A stretch of DNA of 8,051 bases from CAKQOE01 sp051892195 (GTDB lineage: Bacteria > Bacillota > Clostridia > Peptostreptococcales > Anaerovoracaceae). The DNA lies in the NCBI GenBank assembly GCA_051892195.1, contig JBJFFZ010000138.1, forward strand, positions 1-8,051, given 5' to 3'. Shown here in pieces: positions 1 through 5,579 of this stretch (its first letter is position 1; each line of letters starts with the position of its first letter). The notes beneath the pieces were generated by a model, which saw only the letters and a program-made list of their open reading frames with translations, ran no database searches and was not told the origin of the DNA. The translations under genes were made by a program, and so were the position numbers.

Positions 1-7
1 TGCATGG

Positions 8-60
8 GTCAGCAGCGCTGACGTCGCCTGTGGGCTGCGGATCAGATCCGCACGGACAGG
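8..60. repeat. cluster of palindromes at the left edge
   Basis: GTCAGC-AGC-GCTGAC (8-22) is one perfect hairpin. The next is nested: CCTGT (27-31) with ACAGG (56-60) encloses TGCGGATC-A-GATCCGCA (36-52). No T-run follows on either strand, so they are not typical terminators. On the minus strand a TATAAT (65-70) stands just upstream, so these could form a structured leader of a gene that starts beyond the window; the -35 is weak. Confidence 0.5.
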
Positions 61-134
61 ATTCATTATATTAAATTATGATGACGCATTTTGTCGCTTT
101 GAAGCACAAATTATGCTGGCCGCGCAATAGCAAC

Positions 135-1157
135 TTACGAAGAACGGTACATTTCGTTCATTTTTGCAATGGTCTCTTTGATTTGGGTCCGCAATTCCTC
201 CGGTCCCAGAACTTCTACGTTGCCGCCCTGGCTGAGGAGCCACATCATGATGCCGGTGCCGAAGACCTCGGCCTTCAGATAATAGCCGGTTTCGTCATGG
301 CGGGTGATTTCTGCAGTGGGAAGGCGGTCCAGGATAGCTTCCACGGACATTCCGGTGTACCTGAATTCGATTCTCTGCAGTCTGCCGGGGTGCATAAACT
401 GAACCCGCTTGCGGAACTCGCCGTCTTCAAACCGGTCGCGGTACGGGATTCGGAAATGGTGCCGGGTCACTTTATAGCCGACGATCCGGTCCATGCGAAA
501 TACCGTGGGATAGTCATACAGCTGCCGGGTCACGTTTCCATCCCCGTCGGTTTCCACCTGATAGGCGATCAGATAGAAATAATACTCGGAAAAGGTTATG
601 GCAACGGGTTCGGCCATGCGCTTTACCGGTGTGTCGGTGTCCACAACACGCATGTAGTCCAGCTCCACCAGACGGGAGGTTTTCACGGCCTCGCCCAGCT
701 CCCACATCTTCTCCAGGGAATCGCTTTTGTGGCGCAGCTCCACATAATGAAATCGCTCGTTTGCAAGGAGGTCCGAGACCATTTTTGCATTTTGGCGCGG
801 GACGCAGCCGCGAATCAGCTTGTCTATGACAGAATCCATCTGCGCTCTGGTGAAAGCTCTGCTTTCAAGAAGAATTTTGCACACGGCAAGAATCTCACTG
901 TTGTTCATGGCCGCCGGCTCTTCCTCTTTGAGGAAGAAGGCTTTGCGTCTCCGGTCATACTCCACCGTCCCGGACGGCCTGCCCTGGTTGCGGCGCTCCT
1001 CGAGAAACGCCCGGATTTCCTCCAGATCTCGCTGGATTGACCGCTTGTTTACGCCATAGTATGCGGCCGCTTCCGCCAGGTTCACCGGATTGCCGTCTGC
1101 AAGCCGGGCATATAGTTCAAGGGTGCGGTTGCCCTTTCCTGTTTTTCGTTCCTTCAT
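135..1157 (-). CDS. WYL-domain transcriptional regulator with N-terminal HTH
   Basis: The 340-residue protein has the standard layout of WYL regulators. A DeoR-type winged helix covers about residues 10-78: LAEAAAYYGVNKRSIQRDLE (27-46) is the helix-turn-helix, and a wing ends at KAFFLKEE. A linker helical region and the WYL domain (about 155-230) follow, then the C-terminal WCX extension (about 260-335, from RIEFRYTG). The WYL core reads EPVAITFSEYYFYLIAYQ (183-200), with YFYLIAY in place of the usual WYLvay. WYL domains are thought to sense nucleotides or nucleic acids, and such proteins often control stress or defence genes. GGAG at 1165-1168 supports the start. It has its own promoter, but read-through from the operon upstream is possible. 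Its target genes are not in view, unless one lies beyond the left edge. Confidence 0.92.
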   Translation of the reverse strand: MKERKTGKGNRTLELYARLADGNPVNLAEAAAYYGVNKRSIQRDLEEIRAFLEERRNQGRPSGTVEYDRRRKAFFLKEEEPAAMNNSEILAVCKILLESRAFTRAQMDSVIDKLIRGCVPRQNAKMVSDLLANERFHYVELRHKSDSLEKMWELGEAVKTSRLVELDYMRVVDTDTPVKRMAEPVAITFSEYYFYLIAYQVETDGDGNVTRQLYDYPTVFRMDRIVGYKVTRHHFRIPYRDRFEDGEFRKRVQFMHPGRLQRIEFRYTGMSVEAILDRLPTAEITRHDETGYYLKAEVFGTGIMMWLLSQGGNVEVLGPEELRTQIKETIAKMNEMYRSS

Positions 1158-1201
1158 GTTTCTGCTCCATTGCTCAGGGATTCAGTTTCGCAGCACTACT
1201 G

Positions 1202-1225
1202 CCTGCAGGGCCTCGGGGCCGCAGG
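1202..1225 (-). other. GC-rich hairpin in the leader of the WYL gene
   Basis: CCTGC (1202-1206) pairs with GCAGG (1221-1225), and GGCC (1209-1212) with GGCC (1217-1220) around TCGG, with a two-base bulge. It forms a stable 9-bp structure between the promoter and the ribosome binding site. No U-tract follows on either strand, so it is not a terminator. It may affect mRNA stability or bind a regulator. Confidence 0.5.
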
Positions 1226-1246
1226 ATTAAATAATGCACTACCTAA

Positions 1247-1274
1247 ATTTTAAGCAAAATAATAAAAAAGTCAA
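1247..1274 (-). promoter_or_regulatory. promoter of the WYL regulator gene
   Basis: TTGACT (1269-1274) and TAAAAT (1247-1252) are separated by 16 bp on the minus strand, in an AT-rich island within a GC-richer gap. The predicted start near 1240 gives a leader of about 80 nt. Confidence 0.65.
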
Positions 1275-1331
1275 TTACTGCAGCAGACATGCAGGGGGTT
1301 TTGTTTCTGCGCAGGGCGCAGCAGGGAATAT

Positions 1332-1898
1332 TCAACGCTGCACCTGGAAACATTTTCTGAGATCAAACAGAACCTTCATCAGACAGATGCCTGCTATAAG
1401 GCAGACCAGCATCATAGTAACCGGAACAAACATCCATATTGAAGAGTTTTCAGGCCAAAGCTCCGACACAATTGCCATTGCCGTCAGCATTACGGTTTGA
1501 ATGGTTCTGTACTTCAGAAGTCTGGCATCCTGGCTGTAACCTTCCGGCTGATACTTTGCCGCAATGGATGCAAGGTTGGTGAGCAGCTGGAAATGAAAGT
1601 ACAGGTTTACCAGACTGATCACAACATCGATAAACTGCCAGGTACCTTCCAGGTCAATTCCGGCCCAGCTCATGATCCACTGCACACAGTGCCACGAAGC
1701 AAGAATCACTGCAAATAAACGGAGCAGGGAAAGCTCCCATTCTTCTTCCTTCAGATCATTGATAGATGACAGAAAAAGGATATATCCTATGAATGACGGC
1801 AAAAGGCTGACTGTGTTGATATTAATATTGAAGTAGAGGAAAAAATAACCCCAGGCCGCTTTTGATACGCCAATGTATAGTTTTTCATTTCCGGTCAT
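1332..1898 (-). CDS. membrane protein coupled to the BlaI/BlaR1-like pair
   Basis: This 188-residue protein is largely hydrophobic, with segments at about 14-46 (one or two helices), 58-78, 87-110, 130-147 and 153-177, so four to six membrane passes. The N-terminal part WGYFFLYFNININTVSLLPS (16-35) followed by FIGYILFLSSINDLKEEEWE looks like a conserved family pattern, but I cannot name the family or its function. Its ATG overlaps the stop of the protease gene (1895-1898), so translation is probably coupled and the two products are made together. It could be the protective output of the system, an accessory to the sensor or an immunity-like factor; nothing in the sequence decides between these. 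No clear terminator follows: the GC hairpin at 1307-1321 lacks a U-tract. Confidence 0.85.
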   Translation of the reverse strand: MTGNEKLYIGVSKAAWGYFFLYFNININTVSLLPSFIGYILFLSSINDLKEEEWELSLLRLFAVILASWHCVQWIMSWAGIDLEGTWQFIDVVISLVNLYFHFQLLTNLASIAAKYQPEGYSQDARLLKYRTIQTVMLTAMAIVSELWPENSSIWMFVPVTMMLVCLIAGICLMKVLFDLRKCFQVQR

Positions 1899-3847
1899 TC
1901 TTTCACCTCTTCCTGCAATCGCAGATCAAGCTGTGATGCAAGTTCATTGTTGATATACAGATCCGCTGCATAGTATTCGGGGAGAACTGCACACGTTTGG
2001 GGATCAATACTTCCGCCTCCGCCGCTGTTAAGCGTGAGGGCCGGTCCCCATCCCGGTACAGTTCTCTCGCTCCCCCAGCTTTCACCATTGATATTGTTAC
2101 ACCCGGAGCCATACCCGACTGCGGCATGCAGATTGACGGGACGCTGCTCGCCGGTATATACGGGAGCTACTGAAAGCCCCAACCCTTCGATATTCAATCG
2201 TTCTTCCGCTGTACCAAGATGCGTCAGTCGTTCACTCTGTGTTCTGGCAGCATTTGTGAATATTGCATCCGGTTCAGGAACCATAGGAAAATAAGATACG
2301 CTGTTTTCAGATAGAAAGCTGCCATGTTCCGTCCGTACGGTGCTCGCAGAGGTGCAGATCGTCTGCACTTCTACTTCGACACGGATATCGGCGGCAGTGC
2401 CGGTGTATACAATTCCCGGAAGCTCCATACATCCCCACTTATAATCCTGTTCCATTGCTTCAACATATCTGAAATTATCCAGGAGATCAACGACCCAGCG
2501 GCCGTTTTCCTTTTCTGCCCTGATATTCTGGACTGCAAGATACATTTTCCCCTCCTCTTCAGGCTGTCCGTCCGGGGGATAATTAACCTTGATCACGAAC
2601 AAGCCTTCATAAGCGTTTTCCTCCCGCTGCCGCAGGTTGTAGATGCAGTATTCCCTCTGTACGTCCGGCCACCCGTTCAAACCGCAGTCCCAATTGGGAA
2701 AGGACCCTATTCTGTCTTTCTCCATCATCTCTTTCAGGAGTTCTTCCTGCATAGATGCCGGGGCGCACATTACCCGATAGATTCCATTCTGATCGAGTAC
2801 GGCTTTTCCATAGGTATCAAATGCACCGGCTGCCGTCGTACAGGGAGTGCTCCTTGCTGATGCGAAGGACAACCGTATGGAATTGTCTGATTCATATACT
2901 GCTGATGCATGTATTCCCATAACCAGTGAAAAGGTAAGAATGATCGTGACGCAGATCGACACCAGTCTCATTCCAGCAGGATACTTTTTAAATCGTGTAA
3001 TATTTTCGATACGTCTCGTAATATTTTTACCGCCGTTGCTGATACAGGTACTGCCGGGAGTTTTCGCAAAGTGGTCATTTGCCATAGAAAGAAGAATTCG
3101 CCCGTAATCTCTGCGTTCATCCCCCTCAAGCTGCTCAAGCACATGCTGATCACAGCGTGCCTCCATATCATTGATTGCCTGATTGGCACAGTAAATGATA
3201 AGCGGATTGCACCAATGAAGACATTTCAAAAAGCATATGACTGTGTTCCAGAGAGTATCCCTGTACTTCATATGCAAAAGCTCGTGCAGGATCACCTTAT
3301 CGTTGATATTCCTGTCTGCCGATACTGCAAATACCGGACGAAAGATGCCGCATACGAATGCACCTGGTAAACCCCGAATACCGACCACACGACCAACCTT
3401 TACATTCTGCGTATCTGCAATTTGCTGAATCCGTTCCGTCAATGCGTCATCAGGTGTTATACCGTTTCGCAATACCATGCGAAGATAGACATACGATCCC
3501 AGGTATTTTGCAGCATGAATAAGAACACCGAGCATGTAGCCGGCAAAGATCCACTGCAGAACCGTCTTCGGCATTGCAGTCAGGATCGGAACAGGAAAAA
3601 GAACCTGGGTAAAGGAATAATCCCCTGCCCACGATTTAATAACCTCAATCACCAGCTGCCAGTGAAATAATGTATACCGTCCGTTATATCCCGCAGGCAT
3701 CAGAATCACAATACCAAGTATCCCCCAAACAGCGAAATGCCACTTTGGAGGAAGCTTATCTCTGAATAATGCTTTTACAACAAGCAACAGAACAGCCACA
3801 CCGGAGGCAGTAAGGGTCTGGAGAAGAAACCCCCAAAGATCTAACAT
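1895..3847 (-). CDS. BlaR1/MecR1-like M56 membrane metalloprotease and signal sensor
   Basis: The 650-residue protein has BlaR1 architecture. Membrane helices lie at about 5-27, 35-52 and 98-117, then a cytoplasmic zinc protease domain with HELLH (188-192) and a probable third ligand Glu229 in NDMEARCD, then a fourth helix at about 293-313. An outside domain of roughly 335 residues follows. Basic RR at 278-279, between protease and last helix, is where BlaR1 proteins self-cleave in the family model; I only infer a similar role. The outside domain is unusual: it contains no SxxK at all, so it is not a penicillin-binding sensor of the BlaR1 type, and I recognise no other fold in it. Its ribosome binding site GGAGG lies in the last codons of the repressor gene. 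Signal binding should activate the protease and relieve repression. It overlaps the next gene by four bases (ATGA). Confidence 0.9.
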   Translation of the reverse strand: MLDLWGFLLQTLTASGVAVLLLVVKALFRDKLPPKWHFAVWGILGIVILMPAGYNGRYTLFHWQLVIEVIKSWAGDYSFTQVLFPVPILTAMPKTVLQWIFAGYMLGVLIHAAKYLGSYVYLRMVLRNGITPDDALTERIQQIADTQNVKVGRVVGIRGLPGAFVCGIFRPVFAVSADRNINDKVILHELLHMKYRDTLWNTVICFLKCLHWCNPLIIYCANQAINDMEARCDQHVLEQLEGDERRDYGRILLSMANDHFAKTPGSTCISNGGKNITRRIENITRFKKYPAGMRLVSICVTIILTFSLVMGIHASAVYESDNSIRLSFASARSTPCTTAAGAFDTYGKAVLDQNGIYRVMCAPASMQEELLKEMMEKDRIGSFPNWDCGLNGWPDVQREYCIYNLRQREENAYEGLFVIKVNYPPDGQPEEEGKMYLAVQNIRAEKENGRWVVDLLDNFRYVEAMEQDYKWGCMELPGIVYTGTAADIRVEVEVQTICTSASTVRTEHGSFLSENSVSYFPMVPEPDAIFTNAARTQSERLTHLGTAEERLNIEGLGLSVAPVYTGEQRPVNLHAAVGYGSGCNNINGESWGSERTVPGWGPALTLNSGGGGSIDPQTCAVLPEYYAADLYINNELASQLDLRLQEEVKE

Positions 3848-3849
3848 AC

Positions 3850-4212
3850 TTACACCTCCATATCATCGAGGAGCTTGCGCAAGCGCTCTCTTTCTTCCGG
3901 TGAGATGGGATCTTCCTTCAAAAAAGCTGCAATAAGGTCTCCGGCAGAACCACCGTATACACGGTGAAGAAAACTTTTCCGTTCCTGCTGCCGACAATGC
4001 TCACGATCAAGCGCCGCATAGTAAATATGCGGATAATTGTCCTTGTCAATCCGAACCAGTCCTTTTGACTCCATGCGCGTCAGATAAGTCAGTACCGTAT
4101 TTCGACTCCAGCCGGTACTCTCATAAAGCTTATGAACAAGTACACCAAGCTCAGCGCCTCCGGTTTCCCATAAAGCATTCAGCACATTCCACTCTTTTTC
4201 AGATAATTTCAT
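3850..4212 (-). CDS. BlaI/MecI/CopY-family transcriptional repressor
   Basis: The 120-residue product is a full-length winged-helix repressor of the penicillinase-repressor family. The DNA-binding part is residues 1-70: LSEKEWNVLNALWE (3-16), recognition helix GWSRNTVLTYLTRMESKG (34-51) and wing LVRIDKDNYPHIYYA (52-66). The C-terminal part (72-118) holds the dimerisation helices. In staphylococcal BlaI the induced cut falls near residue 101; the matching stretch here is about AAFLKEDP (95-102), but I cannot identify a site. GGAGGTGG (4217-4224) supports the start. The gene is first in an operon whose promoter it should repress through the double box just upstream, and its stop is two bases before the sensor's ATG. 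CopY-type metal response is less likely, because the Cys-x-Cys tail of CopY is absent and an M56 partner is present. Confidence 0.93.
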   Translation of the reverse strand: MKLSEKEWNVLNALWETGGAELGVLVHKLYESTGWSRNTVLTYLTRMESKGLVRIDKDNYPHIYYAALDREHCRQQERKSFLHRVYGGSAGDLIAAFLKEDPISPEERERLRKLLDDMEV

Positions 4213-4222
4213 TGAACCACCT

Positions 4223-4254
4223 CCTACACCTGTAGTATATACTACAGGTGTAGG
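4223..4254. promoter_or_regulatory. double BlaI-type operator, perfect 32-bp palindrome
   Basis: CCTACACCTGTAGTAT (4223-4238) is followed by its exact inverse complement (4239-4254). Within it are two boxes of the BlaI/MecI/CopY form TACA-NN-TGTA, at 4225-4234 and 4243-4252, with centres 18 bp apart. The palindrome covers the -10 hexamer and the transcription start and touches the Shine-Dalgarno GGAGGTGG (4217-4224) of the repressor gene, so it should bind two repressor dimers and autoregulate the operon. Confidence 0.9.
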
Positions 4255-4267
4255 AACTATTTGTCAA
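4239..4267 (-). promoter_or_regulatory. promoter of the BlaI/BlaR1-like operon
   Basis: A perfect TTGACA (4262-4267) and TAGTAT (4239-4244) are 17 bp apart on the minus strand. The -10 hexamer lies inside the 32-bp palindrome, so bound repressor would cover it. Predicted start is near 4232, leaving a leader of about 20 nt. Confidence 0.8.
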
Positions 4268-4282
4268 TATGTCTGCAGCCAG

Positions 4283-4304
4283 AAAACCAGAAGCACCATT
4301 CTGG
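4283..4304 (-). terminator. terminator of the DUF2325 gene
   Basis: On the minus strand CCAGAA (4299-4304) pairs with TTCTGG (4287-4292) around a six-base loop and is followed by TTTT (4283-4286). An alternative 8-bp stem, AGCCAGAA with TTCTGGCT (4299-4306 with 4277-4284), is also possible. It ends about 15 bases before the -35 of the next operon. Confidence 0.6.
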
Positions 4305-4329
4305 CTTATCCCTGACATTTATCTGATAT

Positions 4330-4623
4330 TCAGCATACTTCCTCCTGCTTTGTATTCTCCTCCAGAATATTCTTCAGGGCTGACATAGAACTGGTATGGG
4401 ATCGTATCACCTTTACATCACGGCCCTTCGTTTCCGACAATGCATTCTGCACCATCTTATGAGACACCGTGCCCGTAAAGAGAACCATGAGATCCGGGCT
4501 GCCGATTCCTTTCAGACTGCCTTTCTGCTTCGGATATACTTTTGCATCGCACTGATAATCCCTGCATAAATTCTTGTACTGCCGCACCATACATTCATTT
4601 CCGCCGATGATTACTACACTCAT
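4330..4623 (-). CDS. DUF2325 domain protein
   Basis: A complete 97-residue cytoplasmic protein matches the DUF2325 family over its whole length. It has the N-terminal strand and glycine turn SVVIIGGNE (2-10), MVRQYKNLC (12-20), the central PDLMVLFTGTVSHKMV (43-58) and the C-terminal SHTSSMSALKNILEE (75-89). Cys residues at 11, 20, 25 and 97 could bind metal or be redox active, but no metal site is proven. The biochemical role of the family is unknown. In Firmicutes its members are often found near ferrous-iron transport genes, which fits the DtxR-like boxes in its control region. AGGGAG upstream supports the ATG at 4623. It is a single-gene unit with its own promoter, long leader and terminator, separated from the BlaI operon. 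Confidence 0.88.
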   Translation of the reverse strand: MSVVIIGGNECMVRQYKNLCRDYQCDAKVYPKQKGSLKGIGSPDLMVLFTGTVSHKMVQNALSETKGRDVKVIRSHTSSMSALKNILEENTKQEEVC

Positions 4624-4639
4624 TCCATTTCTCCCTTTC

Positions 4640-4655
4640 GTTAGTCTTATCTAAC
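4640..4655. promoter_or_regulatory. second GTTAG-N6-CTAAC site near the DUF2325 ribosome binding site
   Basis: GTTAG (4640-4644) and CTAAC (4651-4655) surround TCTTAT. This is the same core and the same six-base spacing as the operator at 4725-4746, with centres 88 bp apart. It lies just upstream of the Shine-Dalgarno GGGAG (about 4631-4635) of the DUF2325 gene. Confidence 0.4.
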
Positions 4656-4664
4656 CATTGCTTT

Positions 4665-4689
4665 AAAAGAAAACGCTTTTTCAGCGTTT
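4665..4689 (-). terminator. leader hairpin with U-rich tail, possible attenuator
   Basis: On the minus strand AAACGCT (4683-4689) pairs with AGCGTTT (4671-4677) around a GAAAA loop, followed by TCTTTT (to 4665). It lies inside the DUF2325 leader, after the promoter, so termination here would be premature. The stem has only three G-C pairs. A 14-codon ORF without a ribosome binding site (4681-4725, MNKCNIYMGDWLKR) ends in the hairpin. Confidence 0.35.
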
Positions 4690-4724
4690 CAACCAATCAC
4701 CCATATAGATATTACATTTATTCA

Positions 4725-4746
4725 TAGGTTAGTTGAAGCTAACCTA
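4725..4746. promoter_or_regulatory. DtxR-like operator overlapping the DUF2325 transcription start
   Basis: TAGGTTAG (4725-4732) and CTAACCTA (4739-4746) are perfect 8-bp inverted arms around TTGAAG. The half-sites are those of DtxR/IdeR metal boxes (TTAGGTTAGSCTAACCTAA), but the arms are five bases further apart than in that consensus. Alternatively, the 19 bases 4729-4747 match the consensus at 16 positions. Lying just downstream of the -10 hexamer, it is placed to block transcription. The identity of the regulator is inferred. Confidence 0.55.
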
Positions 4747-4751
4747 ACTGC

Positions 4752-4780
4752 ATTCTACGATAGTTTCCAATGTTTGTCAA
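4752..4780 (-). promoter_or_regulatory. promoter of the DUF2325 gene
   Basis: TTGACA (4775-4780) matches the -35 consensus fully and TAGAAT (4752-4757) matches five of six -10 positions, with 17 bp between them on the minus strand. The predicted start is near 4745, so the leader is about 120 nt, which is long for a gene of this size. Confidence 0.85.
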
Positions 4781-4907
4781 TCCTTTTTATGTTGCTGAAA
4801 TGATTCTGCCTGTGCATTGCATCACCTGTATGGATTCATGATCCGATTACCTGATAGAAACCCCGGCTGTTTTTCTGCCCATCCGGTCGCATAATCACCG
4901 TCTTTAT
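4781..4907. other. rest of the 4624-4941 intergenic gap, no clear feature
   Basis: The gap of 318 bases between the DUF2325 and GNAT genes holds the DUF2325 promoter, two palindromic sites and a leader hairpin in its left half, and the 4908-4926 palindrome at its right end. In this middle part I see no ORF with a ribosome binding site, no RNA gene and no clear terminator. Confidence 0.5.
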
Positions 4908-4926
4908 CGGATGCCCGGGGCATCCG
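4908..4926. repeat. GGATGCC palindrome downstream of the acetyltransferase gene
   Basis: CGGATGCCC (4908-4916) and GGGCATCCG (4918-4926) are exact inverted arms around one base, about 15 bases after the GNAT stop. No U-tract follows on the minus strand (ATAAAGA), so it is not a standard intrinsic terminator. It shares the CGGATGC/GCATCCG arms with the element at 5491-5507. Confidence 0.6.
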
Positions 4927-4941
4927 TCGGCGCGGTATTTT

Positions 4942-5370
4942 CTACAGAATCAATTCAAATCCGTAACAGCCTTTTTCAAAGCCATATTTTTCATAGAATT
5001 CATGAGCCACGGTGCGGGGGAATCCGGAATCCAGAATCATGGCCCGGCACCCTCTGCTTTCAGCCAGTTCTCTGGCGTGGTCCATCAGCGCGGTCCCATA
5101 CCCCTTTCCCCTCACATTTTCATCTGTAATAATACTGGATACGTAGCATGTAAGGCCCGACATCCAGAAGGTCTGAAAATAACATCCGTGGCAGAAGCCT
5201 GCATACGAACCGTTTTCAATCAGAAAAAATGCAAAAGCATTCTCATCAGAGATGACTTTTTTATATACCTCGTAAACCTCTTCCTTCACATAAGTGTTAT
5301 AGGTCCATAAACGCTCAATATAAGAAAATGCAACATCAAAATCCTCAAGCGCAGCCGTTTTAAATTCCAT
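4942..5370 (-). CDS. GNAT-family N-acetyltransferase
   Basis: This 142-residue cytoplasmic enzyme belongs to the GCN5-related acetyltransferases, which move the acetyl group of acetyl-CoA to an amine. The acetyl-CoA pyrophosphate loop is RGKGYG (87-92), following the strand YVSSIITDE (76-84). The C-terminal motif AHEFYEKYGF (122-131) holds the usual Tyr (126) that can act as general acid. Length is typical of a single-domain member and both ends look intact. GGGAGGG at 5376-5382, five bases upstream, supports the ATG. A short inverted repeat, TGGTT/AACCA, sits just upstream of that site. I found no convincing -35/-10 pair; the AT-rich stretch 5405-5440 is the likeliest location. The acceptor substrate cannot be predicted: small-molecule detoxification and protein or ribosomal modification are all possible. 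Confidence 0.9.
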   Translation of the reverse strand: MEFKTAALEDFDVAFSYIERLWTYNTYVKEEVYEVYKKVISDENAFAFFLIENGSYAGFCHGCYFQTFWMSGLTCYVSSIITDENVRGKGYGTALMDHARELAESRGCRAMILDSGFPRTVAHEFYEKYGFEKGCYGFELIL

Positions 5371-5489
5371 ACAAACCCTCCCTGGTTATTTGAAAACCAA
5401 TTATCATGTTCTTACTTTTCTATCAATATAGTCCTAAGATCACAATACTTCCAGTGAATACTGTTATTTTTCCAGAAAAAACTGCAGCA

Positions 5490-5507
5490 GCGGATGCCCG
5501 GCATCCG
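5490..5507. repeat. GGATGCC palindrome between lipoprotein and acetyltransferase genes
   Basis: CGGATGCC (5491-5498) and GGCATCCG (5500-5507) are exact inverted arms around one base. GCGGATGCC at 5490-5498 is repeated directly in the lipoprotein terminator at 5528-5536. On the minus strand a run of six T follows only after about nine further bases, so this may be a weak back-up terminator or a REP-like unit. Confidence 0.6.
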
Positions 5508-5520
5508 ACCAAAAAGGTGT

Positions 5521-5566
5521 GAAAAAAGCGGATGCCTCCCGTATCATCATACAAGGAGGCATCCGC
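5521..5566 (-). terminator. strong intrinsic terminator of the lipoprotein gene
   Basis: A perfect 12-bp stem is formed by GCGGATGCCTCC (5528-5539) and GGAGGCATCCGC (5555-5566). Inside it GTAT (5541-5544) and ATAC (5549-5552) form a second short stem with a CATC loop. On the minus strand the stem runs straight into TTTTTT (5522-5527). It starts 13 bases after the stop codon. Confidence 0.93.
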
Positions 5567-5579
5567 ACAGTTCTTTACG

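Noticed and set aside
2..130. Open plus-strand frame entering from the left edge, possibly the end of a convergent gene
   Set aside because: It runs through several perfect palindromes and its translation looks unlike a protein; it is too short to decide.
78..1040. Long open frame of 320 codons on the plus strand opposite the WYL gene
   Set aside because: It is antisense to a well-supported WYL regulator, lacks domain signals and has a His/Phe-rich composition typical of a mirror frame.
1307..1321. GC hairpin CTGCGC-AGG-GCGCAG after the 188-residue gene as operon terminator
   Set aside because: On the minus strand it is followed by AAACAAAACCCCC, not a T-run, so intrinsic termination is not supported.
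2034..2860. Open frames on the plus strand opposite the sensor gene
   Set aside because: They are shadows of the long M56 gene, have no domain signals and overlap each other.
5405..5440. TTGATA and GATAAT as a promoter for the acetyltransferase
   Set aside because: The spacing is only 15 bp and other pairs are equally weak, so no promoter was called.
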